DNA from: Haliscomenobacter sp.
GTDB lineage: Bacteria; Bacteroidota; Bacteroidia; Chitinophagales; Saprospiraceae
Length of the DNA stretch: 64,000 bases
Direction: 5' to 3'
NCBI RefSeq assembly: GCF_016718685.1
Contig: NZ_JADKCX010000001.1
Span: 1-64,000 of the forward strand
Shown in pieces: positions 1 through 8,582 of the stretch; positions within the stretch are counted from its first letter, which is position 1, and each line of letters opens with the position of its first letter. The position numbers and the translations under genes are program-made. Under the pieces are notes generated by a model. The model ran no database searches. It saw only the letters and a list, made by a program, of their open reading frames with translations, and was not told the DNA's origin.

Positions 1-1
1 A

Positions 2-592
2 GTGCCAGACCAAGACGAGTACTATTATGGAGATTTAATTGTGCCTTATGAACAAGATTTTTACCAGTTTCACCACATCAATCGAGATCTAAATAGAAAC
101 ATTGCATATTTCTGTTTATCACTACCAAAAGGTTATCCTAAGTATTCTCCACCTTGGCAATATCAATTACCAATAAGTTTAGAAAATATCAAAATTTGGA
201 CAAATAAGATTGAAGCAATAATAGACGAAGAATATGATACTATCATGTATATCGGTTCTCTATTGGCAAATGTGAGTAACAAAATAAATGACGACAAACA
301 AAAACTTGTTTCTTTGGTAGGGGTAATTGAACTTCTGTTAACTCATAACCCGGATTTCAACAGATTCAACGTGGAAGATTCAATAAGCAAACAATTCAAA
401 TTAAAAACCTCAATTTTGTTATACAAGAACGACGAGACAATAGATTTAAATGAAACAAAAAAATACCTCACAATAATTTACAGTCAAAGGTCAAATATTG
501 CTCATGGTAACTTTCAAGCTATCAAAAAATATATTTCATCTTTGGGAAAATATGATGACGGAGACGAAAAAGGTTTTTATTGGCGCAAGTGA
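2..592 (+). CDS. Partial hypothetical protein with HEPN-like C-terminus
   Basis: Reading frame open from the window edge to a TGA; a GTG lies at its first codon but the gene probably begins outside the window. The visible 196 residues are rich in Asn, Lys, Tyr and Ile and more AT-rich than the genes that follow. Near the C-terminus the string IYSQRSNIAHGNF resembles the R-x-x-x-x-H-G signature of Apea-like HEPN domains, which are found in RNases and stress or defence proteins. No other domain can be assigned. The following 62 bases contain no gene. The HEPN reading is an inference from one short motif; the protein could also be an unrelated abundance-of-lysine hypothetical protein. Confidence 0.5.
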   Translation: MPDQDEYYYGDLIVPYEQDFYQFHHINRDLNRNIAYFCLSLPKGYPKYSPPWQYQLPISLENIKIWTNKIEAIIDEEYDTIMYIGSLLANVSNKINDDKQKLVSLVGVIELLLTHNPDFNRFNVEDSISKQFKLKTSILLYKNDETIDLNETKKYLTIIYSQRSNIAHGNFQAIKKYISSLGKYDDGDEKGFYWRK

Positions 593-654
593 AGCTTAGG
601 ATTCTTAGAGTGGTTTTGAAAGAATATATCAAAGCCCCAAAGTACATTCACTTT

Positions 655-945
655 CTAAAGATAATTGAAAAATGAAACAGTCCAAAACATTGCATAGCCC
701 AAGTCTTCGGCGTTCAATGACGCAATGCATCCAATTACCCCGATTCCCCTAGGCTTCCTACCATATTTCACCTCATAAGCATTAATATGCTCGTTTTCTA
801 ATTCTGTTTTGCTTTGACGTCCGGGGATTCCAGTGATTAAAGTCGGGCGAAAAACCGAACACAATTGGCAACCACATTGTAAATTTAAGTTATTCTCGGT
901 TTTTTTTTGAATATACTCCATAGGGTATAATGCAAGAAATTTCAT
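655..945 (-). CDS. Small unknown protein translationally coupled to DUF433 gene
   Basis: A 96-residue protein I do not recognise. It has a Cys cluster near residues 24-28 (CGCQLC) and a C-terminus ending in aromatic residues (FWTVSFFNYL). Its start codon overlaps the stop of the DUF433 gene in an ATGA arrangement, so the two are very likely co-translated from one mRNA. DUF433 proteins are normally encoded just upstream of a PIN-like DUF5615 toxin; this protein lacks the acidic pattern of DUF5615, so it is either a different partner or an unrelated gene that took the toxin position. No signal peptide or membrane segment is evident. Confidence 0.5.
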   Translation of the reverse strand: MKFLALYPMEYIQKKTENNLNLQCGCQLCSVFRPTLITGIPGRQSKTELENEHINAYEVKYGRKPRGIGVIGCIASLNAEDLGYAMFWTVSFFNYL

Positions 946-1184
946 GCAGCCGTGGAGATAAGTATTTCACCTCGTAACGAAAAAGCCGCAAATGCCAGCG
1001 CTGCATAAATATGCTCCTTTTCCAAACGTGGGTGTTCATCCAGAATCGCTTCAAAAGATTCTCCTAATGCCAATTTTTCTAAAATCAACTCTATGGTAAT
1101 GCGGGTATTTTTGATGACCGGTTTACCCATCATTATCTTTGGATTTATTTCAATGTGTTGCTCAATTAGTGCTTGTGTAGTCAT
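942..1184 (-). CDS. DUF433 domain protein (VapB-like antitoxin)
   Basis: About 80 residues matching the DUF433 pattern: an N-terminal INPKIMMGKPVIKNTRI core, a helix around IELILEKLALGESF, and the helix-turn-helix-like stretch ILDEHPRLEKEHIYAALAF. The family is a helix-turn-helix antitoxin of type II modules and usually binds its own promoter. I chose the ATG at 1184 (MTTQ); two in-frame ATGs lie four and two codons upstream. A good Bacteroidota promoter sits directly upstream at 1206-1236. The downstream gene overlaps by four bases. Antitoxin function follows from the family; the toxin has not been identified. Confidence 0.72.
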   Translation of the reverse strand: MTTQALIEQHIEINPKIMMGKPVIKNTRITIELILEKLALGESFEAILDEHPRLEKEHIYAALAFAAFSLRGEILISTAA

Positions 1185-1205
1185 AACCATGATCATTTAT
1201 GCATT

Positions 1206-1236
1206 CAAAAATACAAGATTCTGTTCAGTTTTACAA
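1206..1236 (-). promoter_or_regulatory. Bacteroidota-type promoter for DUF433 operon
   Basis: On the minus strand the sequence reads TTG, 20 bases, TATTTTTG, an exact fit to the Bacteroidota -33/-7 consensus with TAnnTTTG as the -7 element. It lies about 20 bases upstream of the DUF433 start codon. Confidence 0.6.
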
Positions 1237-1316
1237 GCAACTATATTACAATACTCCACTCGTCCCAGCCCTCTACGCCCAACAAAAGCAAAAAACAATC
1301 CGATTTTGGTTCAAAT

Positions 1317-2490
1317 TCAGCGCTGAACATCCAACACCCTCCCCACCGCCTCATCCCCCTTCAATGCATCCCCCGGCATTGGATATTTTTCATTAAACAC
1401 CTTCAAATCCGCCTCTGTCAAAACCGTATTCCCCGTTTCATCAAATTTTCCCATCTTTCAACACCCCCGCCGTATTCAACCCCAAATGCTTCGCCAAAAA
1501 AGCATACGCCGCCTGGCGTTTGGACGCATTGTAGTCGTGTTTTTCCTGAGGAAAATGTGCGTTTTCGACCTTGTCTGCACTGTTGTAAAACCCATAAATC
1601 CGTTGCACAAAAGGGTATTCAAAAACGGGTGTGTTTTTGGTCCAATCATCGCCATCGGAAATGAGCAGCATGGGTTTGGGGGCAAACAGCGCCGCAATTT
1701 CGAGGTTGGAGGTGATGTGGGTTGGGCGTTTGTGGACAGGCATGCCACTTTCGCAAGTACAGCCCCCAAAAAAATGACCCGACACCATGACTACTGGCAC
1801 GGAGACTTTGATGCGCCCGTCCACCGCTGCCAGCATAAAGGTTTGGGTGCCGCCACCCGATTCCCCACTCATGGCCACGCGGTTTTTGTCCACTTTAGGC
1901 AGCGAAAGCAGGAAGTTAAGGACGTAGGTGCTGTTGATGAGTTGGAGTTTCAGCGCCTTTTCAATTTTGTGCTCGCAATATTTGGCGTCGCCATACCCGA
2001 CCATATCGTAAGCAAAAACTACTGCGCCCATGCGTGCGAGCGTCGCGCAACGTTGCTGGACGTATTCCTTGTACCGGGGTTCAGGGCCGTGCCCATGCGG
2101 TGCAAGAATGGCCGCCAGTTTGCCTTTTGTACCGAGGGGCGTGTACAAGTTGCCAGTCACGTAAATGCCGGGGAGGGATTGGAAGGACACATTCTCCACG
2201 GCGTAGCCATTCAAGGTTTTGCGGCTATGGATCGTGATGTGTTTTGGCTTTTTGCGGCTCAGTTCTTTGATTTCGGCACCGTCCAGAATGCCTTGCAGGA
2301 TGAGTTGCGCGCGTTTTTCCCAGCTGGCCTGGTCACTGAATTGTGCGGCTACCGCTTTGTGTACCTCCACGGCTTGGGCTTCGGTGTAGAAGTTGCGTTG
2401 GCATAGCTCGGGCTTCTCGGGGTTGAATTGGGCAAGAAGGGTGCTGGTGCTGAGGGCCAAAAGCAGGCTGAGTAGGGTATGGTGTTTCAT
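1317..2490 (-). pseudogene. Secreted alpha/beta-hydrolase (acetyl xylan esterase-like), frameshifted near C-terminus
   Basis: Start chosen at 2490, where MKHHTLLSLLLALSTSTLLAQ gives a clean signal peptide; an upstream ATG at 2544 would bury it. The fold is the BAAT/AXE1-like alpha/beta hydrolase: HGHG near residue 132, nucleophile elbow SGESGGG with Ser211, an acidic loop ISDGDDW near 278, and a probable catalytic His at 318 (EKHDY). Likely function is deacetylation or hydrolysis of sugar or other esters in the periplasm. The frame stops at 1441, but the +1 frame continues at once with plausible sequence (FDETGNTVLTEADLKVFN) to a TGA at 1317. Removing one A from the AAAA at the joint restores a 390-residue protein. 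Up to 1441 it can be read as an intact shorter enzyme with all catalytic residues. Confidence 0.75.
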
Positions 2491-2631
2491 TGTAGTTGTT
2501 TTTGCTTGTTTGATGGTACCTGTTACAAAATAAAAAATATGCAAGGATTGTCCCAGTACTGAAATGAATGCGACCTGCGGCAGATCAATCTTGTCCTATC
2601 GTGTAGTTACATCACCTAAAACCAAACACAC

Positions 2632-2736
2632 ATGACAACGCTAGTTGTAACCTTGTTCGTGGCCGGAGTGGCCATGTTTATCTTCGGATTGAGAACGGGC
2701 ATTAAAGCAATGCGCTACCGCAGCAACGCGCAATAA
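2632..2736 (+). CDS. Tiny single-pass membrane peptide (34 aa)
   Basis: ATG to TAA open frame giving a 34-residue peptide with one hydrophobic segment (VVTLFVAGVAMFIFGL) followed by a basic tail (RTGIKAMRYRSN), a positive-inside arrangement. It lies between two minus-strand genes with its own 5' flank, and overlaps the 3' end of the DUF1330 gene. There is no recognised family. The composition looks selected rather than random, but a peptide this short cannot be proven from sequence alone. Confidence 0.4.
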   Translation: MTTLVVTLFVAGVAMFIFGLRTGIKAMRYRSNAQ

Positions 2737-3061
2737 CCAACCCTGGAATCCCCGAACTACGAACCCCGAGCCCCACAAACCCCTCCACCAAAATCATCTC
2801 CGTTTCCGCGGTGCGTTGCCGGATGGCTTTGGCGGGGGCGTACTCCTCCGATTCCCACCAGGCTTGGGCGATGGCTTTGTCCGGAAATTCCACCACCACC
2901 AAACGACCTGGATTCCAACTGCCTTCCAGCGTTTCGACGGCAGCACCCCGTACGATAAAACGCCCTCCAAAAGCGTGGATAGAGGCCGGAGTGAGGGATT
3001 TGTACAGTTCGTATTCAACAGGTTCGTTGACTTTGACTTGAACGATGACGTATGCAGGCAT
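2702..3061 (-). CDS. DUF1330 domain protein with repeat-derived tail
   Basis: Start chosen at 3061 (MPAYVIVQVKV), the usual N-terminus of DUF1330 proteins, small ferredoxin-like-fold proteins of about 95 residues and unknown function. Recognisable features are the AFGGRFIVRG strand and the ending AETEMILVEGF. The frame then runs on for about 23 residues (GLGVRSSGIPGLV...) through a GC-rich GGTTCG-type repeat like those at other junctions in this window, so the C-terminal tail is probably an extension into repeat DNA, perhaps after loss of the original stop. The gene reads away from the fused hydrolase gene region in the same direction. Confidence 0.68.
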   Translation of the reverse strand: MPAYVIVQVKVNEPVEYELYKSLTPASIHAFGGRFIVRGAAVETLEGSWNPGRLVVVEFPDKAIAQAWWESEEYAPAKAIRQRTAETEMILVEGFVGLGVRSSGIPGLVIARCCGSALL

Positions 3062-3218
3062 GATCAATGGATTTTGTTTTTTGCCACAAATTCCACAAAT
3101 TTTCACAAAAAACACACACAAATTTAGGTCCGATAGGGCCTAATATTTGTGTCCAATTTGTGGGATTTGTGGCAATAAAATTGTCGCTTTGGCCAATTTA
3201 AGTGGAGCTGAAGCCTTT

Positions 3219-5732
3219 TTATTCCCGCTTCAGCAATACCCCCGGAAATTCCTTTGTACTTTTTCCCTTCACAAAAACCGCTTTCCCATTCACCCAAACC
3301 TGTTCGATCCCCGTGGAAAGCAAAGTTGGATGTTGAAAGGTAGCATTGTCCTGCACCGTTTTGGGGTCGAACAACACCAGGTCTGCATAATAACCCGGCG
3401 CAATTAAACCCCGGTTTTGCAAGCCCAGGTGCTCCGCCGAAAGCCCGGTCATTTTGTGGATGGCCTCCTCGAGGCTCAGGGCTTTTTTCTCGCGTACATA
3501 CCGCGCCAGCACCCGCGTAAACGCGCCGTGCCCGCGTGGATGACTGCGGTGGGTACCATCTGAACAAACATTGGTATGCGGCCATTTCAACAGGTCGATC
3601 ACATCTTTATCCGCCATTGACGCGCCAATGATGGATTCGGTTTCACCCGTGCGTTCGGCTTCGGCTACGAGGTACATCAGGGTTTTGGCCACGGGCTCGC
3701 CGCGCATTTGGGCAATGGCACTCAAGGTCTTTCCCGCATAAGCAGGTTGTGCACCAAAGCGGGAAACGATGCTGCGCGTGGGGTCGACCAACTGCGTTAC
3801 CGCAAATTCTGCGCTGGCCAAATTGTCAAAATCTTTTTTGGGAAACAAGACCCGCAGCGTGGATTGCCAGTGCTCATAAGGGTAAACATCGGCCGTGATG
3901 TCGATGCCCTCGGTGCGGGCGGCCTGCAGGCGGGCGAGCAGTTGGGGCGCTTGCCCCCACTTGCCTTTGAGGGCGATTTTGAAATGAGAAATTTGTACGG
4001 GTAACTGCGCCTCTCGTCCAATTTGAATGATTTCATCCAGTGCATCGTCGAGATGGATGTCCTCGCTGCGGATGTGGCTCATGTAGCGGCCGCCTGCGGC
4101 AGCAGCCACTTTGGCCAGGGTGATGACTTCATCGCGGTTGGAGTAAAACCCTTCTTCGTATTCCAGACCGGAGCATAAGCCCAGGGCACCAGCTTTTAAT
4201 TCAGCGTCTAGCAGGACTTTCATTTTGTCCACTTCAGCAACTGTAGCCGGGCGGCGGAAACTGCTTAAGCCCATCGCCCGCAAGCGCAGGGTGCTATGAC
4301 CGGCATAAGAGGCCAGGTTCACGGCAATGGGGCGGCGTTTGATGCGTGCCGCCAGCGAGTCCATCGGCTCGGATTCTCCGTCCTGGCCCGAAACAATGGT
4401 GGTTACGCCCTGACTAACAACGGCCAACATCTCCGGCCGCTCATCCATGGTGCCTGCGTGGTGGCTATGGGTATCGATGAAGCCGGGCGCGAGTACTTTT
4501 CCCAGGCCGTCTACCACTTTTTCACCCGGTAACGGGCTAAGCTGTGTACCCAGGTCCCTAATGCGGTTGTTGAGCACCCGCACCGCACCAAGGCGTGCTG
4601 TACTCCCCGTGCCATCAATGATTTGGACATTGCGGATGAGCAGGGAACTGGGGAGTTTAAGGGCTTTTCCTTCGTACCAGTTGCGTAGGGCTTGTTGGGC
4701 ATGGCCCTGCCCGGAATTGTCCAGGAGGATCAAGCTGCGTTTTTGTTCCAAATCGCGGACGATGAGGGTGCGAAAACCCACCCAACCGCCCGTGTGGCTC
4801 AGTTCTTTACCTTCTTTGGCTATCCCCCAGCCAAAACCATAGGAATAAGTGCTGCCGTCGTTAAGCTTGACGGGTTGAAAGGCTTCCTCCAGGGTGGCTT
4901 TTTTGACCAATTTTTCGGTGTACAGGGCTTGTTCCCAGCGCAGCAAATCTTCAGCTGAGCTGTACACATTGCCATCGCCCACTACGCCGTCGATGCTGAT
5001 CAGGTCATCGGGTACGGTCTTGCCGTTTTCCCAACGCATGCCCAATACCCGTTGGGCCGGGGCGGCTGGGCCTTTGAAATGATAGACAAAAGTGTTTTGC
5101 AAACCCAGCGGTCGGGCGATGCGTTCGGCAAAAAAATCGGCAAAAGGTTTGCCGGAAACTTTGCTTACGACCGAGGCCAGCAATATGTAACCTGTATTGC
5201 AATAGGCCCAACGGCTGCCTGGCTCAAATTCCAGGGCTGGTTTGTGCCGCACCAACAATTGTAAAAGATCATCGTTGGTCAGGGTGTCCAACAAGGTGAG
5301 GTGGCGTTGCGCCAGGTCAAAATATTCGGGCAAACCGGAAGTATGCGTCAAGAGCTGTCGGACGGTAATATTGCCGTAAGGGAAAGTGGGCAGGTGCTTC
5401 TGCACCGGATCATCGTATTGCAGCTTGTTTTCTTCTTTGAGCAACATGGCGCTCATGGCAACAAACTGCTTGGAAACGGAGGCCAGGTTGAAGGAAGATT
5501 GGGGGCTGAGTGCCGTTTTGCCGCTAGCATCACTTTTCCCAAAGGCTTTTTGGTACAAAACCTGGCCATCTTGGGCAACGAGTGCAACGCCGTTGAAAAG
5601 TTGCAGTTGGTGCAAGGCGCTTAAAGTGGAATCCAACTGGGCAGTATTCAACTTGTTTTGAGCCTGGGCAAAAGTTGGAAAGTATAGCCCAATCAGGAGG
5701 ATCAAGGTAAATGGTGTTACTCGTTTGAGCAT
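3219..5732 (-). CDS. Fused serine hydrolase (beta-lactamase family) and D-aminoacylase amidohydrolase
   Basis: Start chosen at 5732 (MLKRVTPFTL...), which gives a signal peptide ending at FAQA. Residues 30-350 are a class C beta-lactamase/DD-peptidase-like domain with S85-V-S-K88, Y177-C-N179 and H313-T-G-G. Residues 362-837 are an amidohydrolase of the N-acyl-D-amino-acid deacylase type: H422-x-H424 metal site (IDTHSHH), GVTTIVSGQDG, a GLEYEEGFYS segment, MSHIRSE, ISHFK and C-S-D-G-T-H near the C-terminus. The two domains are joined in frame through a short linker (YEGKALKLPSSLLIRNV) with no second signal peptide and no homopolymer at the joint, so the fusion looks genuine. Probable role in the periplasm is processing D-amino-acid-containing peptides or N-acyl-D-amino acids. 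The substrate is not known. Confidence 0.85.
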   Translation of the reverse strand: MLKRVTPFTLILLIGLYFPTFAQAQNKLNTAQLDSTLSALHQLQLFNGVALVAQDGQVLYQKAFGKSDASGKTALSPQSSFNLASVSKQFVAMSAMLLKEENKLQYDDPVQKHLPTFPYGNITVRQLLTHTSGLPEYFDLAQRHLTLLDTLTNDDLLQLLVRHKPALEFEPGSRWAYCNTGYILLASVVSKVSGKPFADFFAERIARPLGLQNTFVYHFKGPAAPAQRVLGMRWENGKTVPDDLISIDGVVGDGNVYSSAEDLLRWEQALYTEKLVKKATLEEAFQPVKLNDGSTYSYGFGWGIAKEGKELSHTGGWVGFRTLIVRDLEQKRSLILLDNSGQGHAQQALRNWYEGKALKLPSSLLIRNVQIIDGTGSTARLGAVRVLNNRIRDLGTQLSPLPGEKVVDGLGKVLAPGFIDTHSHHAGTMDERPEMLAVVSQGVTTIVSGQDGESEPMDSLAARIKRRPIAVNLASYAGHSTLRLRAMGLSSFRRPATVAEVDKMKVLLDAELKAGALGLCSGLEYEEGFYSNRDEVITLAKVAAAAGGRYMSHIRSEDIHLDDALDEIIQIGREAQLPVQISHFKIALKGKWGQAPQLLARLQAARTEGIDITADVYPYEHWQSTLRVLFPKKDFDNLASAEFAVTQLVDPTRSIVSRFGAQPAYAGKTLSAIAQMRGEPVAKTLMYLVAEAERTGETESIIGASMADKDVIDLLKWPHTNVCSDGTHRSHPRGHGAFTRVLARYVREKKALSLEEAIHKMTGLSAEHLGLQNRGLIAPGYYADLVLFDPKTVQDNATFQHPTLLSTGIEQVWVNGKAVFVKGKSTKEFPGVLLKRE

Positions 5733-5868
5733 AATTGAATTTTTCTTTGATTGAAAGTAGCGGGTTTTTTGGTACGATGTCTTGCCAATACAGATAAATT
5801 TTACAGAAAAAAAATGAGCAAAAGCATCTTTGTAACTGGTTTGCTCTCTTTGAGGGTATTGCACCTAA

Positions 5869-5913
5869 GCATGCCTAAATATTTTCGCTTAAAACAAAAA
5901 TATTTCGACATGC
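5869..5913. promoter_or_regulatory. Imperfect inverted repeat in divergent promoter region
   Basis: Arms 5869-5885 and 5896-5913 (gcatgcctaaatatttt and its near-complement ending cgacatgc) match at about 16 of 18 positions around a 10-base centre. It sits 16 bases upstream of the FG-GAP gene and within the divergent region shared with the fused hydrolase gene, so it may be an operator. It is AT-rich, so chance pairing contributes. Confidence 0.35.
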
Positions 5914-5928
5914 TCAAAAACCTAACTT

Positions 5929-7422
5929 ATGAAACCCATTCTCGTCTTGTTGCTGATGGCTGGCCTTGCGCCACACCTCATGGCACAACAGTTTACCCAA
6001 CTGAAAAATTCTCCGCTAAGTACGAAGCCCGGCGACAGCCGCAGCATCAATCTCGTTGACCTCAATGGCGACGGACTGGACGATGTGTTTGTGTCCAAAG
6101 GATTAAAAGGAGGGCAAAACAACGACCTGTTTTTTAACCTCGGCAAAGGCAACTTTCAAGCCGTTACCACCGACTCGATTGCTCTGGACATGAGTCCTTC
6201 CGATGGGGCCACGTTTGCCGATACCGACAACGACGGTGATCTCGATGCCTACGTGACTACCTGGTACCGCCGCCCCAATTTGTTTTACCTCAACGATGGC
6301 AAGGGTGGTTTCACGCACATTCCCAAGGGCATCACGGGCAGTATGGGCACCTATTCCGAAACGGCAGCTTTTGGCGATTACGACAACGACAGGCTGGTGG
6401 ACATTTACATCACCAACAGCGCGGGCGACAAACGCAATCTGCTGTACCGCAACAAGGGCAACAATGATTTTGAACGGGTGAGTATCGACTGGCTGAATGA
6501 AGCCCTGCCGAGCCGCTCGGCCAACTGGGCAGATTTCGACAACGATGGCGATTTGGATCTGTTTGTGGCCAATGAAGAGGCGCAACCCAACAGCCTGTTT
6601 CGCAATATGGGCAAAGGCAATTTTGAAAAAATCATCAACGACCCAGTGGCAAAAGACACCTTCAGCTCCATCACTGCCAGTTGGGGCGATGTGAACAACG
6701 ATGGCTTTTTGGACCTGTTTGTGGGCAACGCCGGGTACATGCAAGCCCAGAACAACCAGCTTTTTCTCAACACAGGCAAAGGCGGATTTCATTTAGCGCC
6801 CAGTGGCCCCCTCAGCACTGATGGGGGTTGCAGCTTTGGCAGCGCTTTTGCCGATTTCGACAACGATGGTGACCTCGACCTGTTCGTGAGCAATGGCTAC
6901 TGTACGGGCGAGATGGTCAATTTTTTGTACCGCAATCGTGGCGACGGCACTTTTGAACGCGACCTCAGCAGTTTACCCAATTACCAAACGCCCTGCTCAT
7001 TTGGCACCGCCTGGGGGGACTTGAACAACGATGGATTTTTGGATTTGATGGTGGCTACGTGTAAAAATGGAGAAAAAGACCCCGAGCCCAACAACCTGGT
7101 GTTCATGAACAACGGCAATACCAACCGTTGGCTGAAAATTCGACTACAGGGCTTGGCCTCCAATCGTGCGGCGATTGGGGCAAAAATTCGGGTAAAAACC
7201 AAAATTAATGGCAAGTCAGTTTGGCAAATGCGCGAAATTTCGGCACAAACCGGTTATGCTGGACAGAGTAGTTTGACCACTCATTTTGGTCTGGGTACGG
7301 CTCAACGCATTGAGGAGTTGATCGTAGAATGGCCGAGTGGGGCAAAGCAAAAGTTCTCCAAAGTCAAGGCAGAAAAAACCTATCAATTGCTGGAAGAGGG
7401 GAAGCTTGTTTCCATTAATTGA
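5929..7422 (+). CDS. Secreted FG-GAP/VCBS repeat protein with ASPIC/UnbV C-terminus
   Basis: 497 residues with an N-terminal signal peptide (MKPILVLLLMAGLAPHLMAQ). At least seven calcium-binding FG-GAP/VCBS-type motifs are visible, such as DLNGDGLDDVF, DTDNDGDLDAYV, DYDNDRLVDIYI, DFDNDGDLDLFV (twice), DVNNDGFLDLFV and DLNNDGFLDLMV, which predicts a beta-propeller. The C-terminal 90 residues match the ASPIC/UnbV domain (IGAKIRVKT ... GLGTAQRIEELIVEWPSGA). Such proteins are common surface or periplasmic proteins of Bacteroidota; the ligand is unknown. Divergent from the fused hydrolase gene, and convergent with the epimerase gene. Confidence 0.88.
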   Translation: MKPILVLLLMAGLAPHLMAQQFTQLKNSPLSTKPGDSRSINLVDLNGDGLDDVFVSKGLKGGQNNDLFFNLGKGNFQAVTTDSIALDMSPSDGATFADTDNDGDLDAYVTTWYRRPNLFYLNDGKGGFTHIPKGITGSMGTYSETAAFGDYDNDRLVDIYITNSAGDKRNLLYRNKGNNDFERVSIDWLNEALPSRSANWADFDNDGDLDLFVANEEAQPNSLFRNMGKGNFEKIINDPVAKDTFSSITASWGDVNNDGFLDLFVGNAGYMQAQNNQLFLNTGKGGFHLAPSGPLSTDGGCSFGSAFADFDNDGDLDLFVSNGYCTGEMVNFLYRNRGDGTFERDLSSLPNYQTPCSFGTAWGDLNNDGFLDLMVATCKNGEKDPEPNNLVFMNNGNTNRWLKIRLQGLASNRAAIGAKIRVKTKINGKSVWQMREISAQTGYAGQSSLTTHFGLGTAQRIEELIVEWPSGAKQKFSKVKAEKTYQLLEEGKLVSIN

Positions 7423-7464
7423 TTAATTACTTGTACACTTGCTTAAGGGCAGCTAGGTGGCTGA

Positions 7465-7518
7465 GGTTTCTTAGGAGGTGGAAATAGCTCAAAGACATTT
7501 TTCACCACCTAAGAAACC
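7465..7518. terminator. Stem-loop between convergent genes
   Basis: Arms ggtttcttaggaggtg (7465-7480) and caccacctaagaaacc (7503-7518) pair with one mismatch. Located between the convergent FG-GAP and epimerase genes, so probably a shared bidirectional terminator. The U-tract is weak. Confidence 0.5.
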
Positions 7519-7546
7519 CCCCAATCACCCATCAAAAAAACCTTAG

Positions 7547-8449
7547 TTATTTCAAGCTCCGCAGCGCCTCTTCCAAATTCGGGTGTTCAAAATCAAAGCC
7601 CTCCCGCTGGATTTTTGCGGAGGAAGCCCTTACTCCGGTCAAAATGGCATCCGCCAACTCGCCCAATACCGCCCGCAAAGCCAGGGCTGGGGCGGGTATC
7701 GAGATCGTACGCCGAGCAAATACGCTGGAAGCTTTTTTGATCAGTTCCCGATTGCGTACCGGATTGGGCGCTACCGCATTGAAAAAACCGCTCATGTCCG
7801 TGTCTTGCAGCGCAAAAAGGAACATGCGGCACAAGTCGTCGATGTGGATCCAGGGATACCAGGTGTTGCCGGAGCCAAAATAGGGCGCCAAACCAAATTT
7901 CATGGGTTGCGTCATTTTGGGCAAGGCTCCCCCTTTGGTGGAAAGCACAATGCCAATGCGCAAACCAACTATCCGCACGCCGGTTTCAACCAAACTGCGG
8001 ATGGAGGCTTCCCAGGCAATACAACTTTCGGACAAAAAACCAGTGCCAGGAGGAGTATCCTCGCCGATCCATTGGTCGCTGGGGTTGTCGCCATAATAGC
8101 CAACAGCAGCACTGGAAACAAAGGCTTTAGGCGGCTGGGACATGGCCAGAATATGCCTTTTGAGCAATTGATTGCTTTTGACCCGGCTGTTGATGATGAG
8201 CAGCTTGCGGGCTTGGGTCCAGGGTTTGTCGGCAACTCCGGCACCGGCAAGATTGATGATGTATTCTACCCCCTCCAGGGCCAGAGGGTCGAGGCTTCCT
8301 TTGTCAACATCCCAGGCAAAAGCCGGGTAGGTCGCATCAGGTCGAGCACTTCTACTGAGGTGCCGCACTTGAAATCCCTGTTCATTCAGCAGTTTACTAA
8401 GCTGTGTACCGATTAATCCAGTGCCCCCAGCAATCAAAACTATACTCAT
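7547..8449 (-). CDS. TIGR01777 family epimerase (YfcH/SulA-like)
   Basis: Start chosen at 8449 (MSIVLIAGGTGLIG), which places the Rossmann glycine motif G-G-T-G-L-I-G at the N-terminus; upstream in-frame ATGs add an unlikely leader. 300 residues is the normal family size. Other features are the YIINLAGAG strand, KAFVSSAAVGYYG with a Y-x-x-x-D pattern, RIGIVLSTKGGALPKM, and the C-terminal DUF1731 helix region ending in NLEEAL. The family is a cytosolic SDR-type NAD(P)-binding epimerase of unknown substrate. It stands alone, with a promoter-like region shared divergently with the transporter operon. Confidence 0.88.
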   Translation of the reverse strand: MSIVLIAGGTGLIGTQLSKLLNEQGFQVRHLSRSARPDATYPAFAWDVDKGSLDPLALEGVEYIINLAGAGVADKPWTQARKLLIINSRVKSNQLLKRHILAMSQPPKAFVSSAAVGYYGDNPSDQWIGEDTPPGTGFLSESCIAWEASIRSLVETGVRIVGLRIGIVLSTKGGALPKMTQPMKFGLAPYFGSGNTWYPWIHIDDLCRMFLFALQDTDMSGFFNAVAPNPVRNRELIKKASSVFARRTISIPAPALALRAVLGELADAILTGVRASSAKIQREGFDFEHPNLEEALRSLK

Positions 8450-8496
8450 CATGAATGATTTTATAAACAAAATACATGGTCAATTTCGGGATAATT

Positions 8497-8526
8497 TTTG
8501 TTACCGTTGTATAATGTTTATTTTTG
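8497..8526 (+). promoter_or_regulatory. Bacteroidota-type promoter for ABC transporter operon
   Basis: TTTG, 18 bases, TATTTTTG, matching the -33 and TAnnTTTG -7 elements. It lies about 55 bases upstream of the binding-lipoprotein start and nothing else in the divergent gap fits as well. Confidence 0.5.
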
Positions 8527-8582
8527 AGCAATAAACGGACCATTATAAATAGTTAAACCTTTAATCCAACGTAATGCGTTAC

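Noticed and set aside
1173..1664. Overlapping plus-strand open frames across the DUF433 and esterase genes
   Set aside because: They lie antisense to real genes, have biased Pro/His composition and no family features.
2632..2736. Assigning the tiny peptide to the NqrM-like family
   Set aside because: Only general hydrophobic character is shared; no motif supports it.
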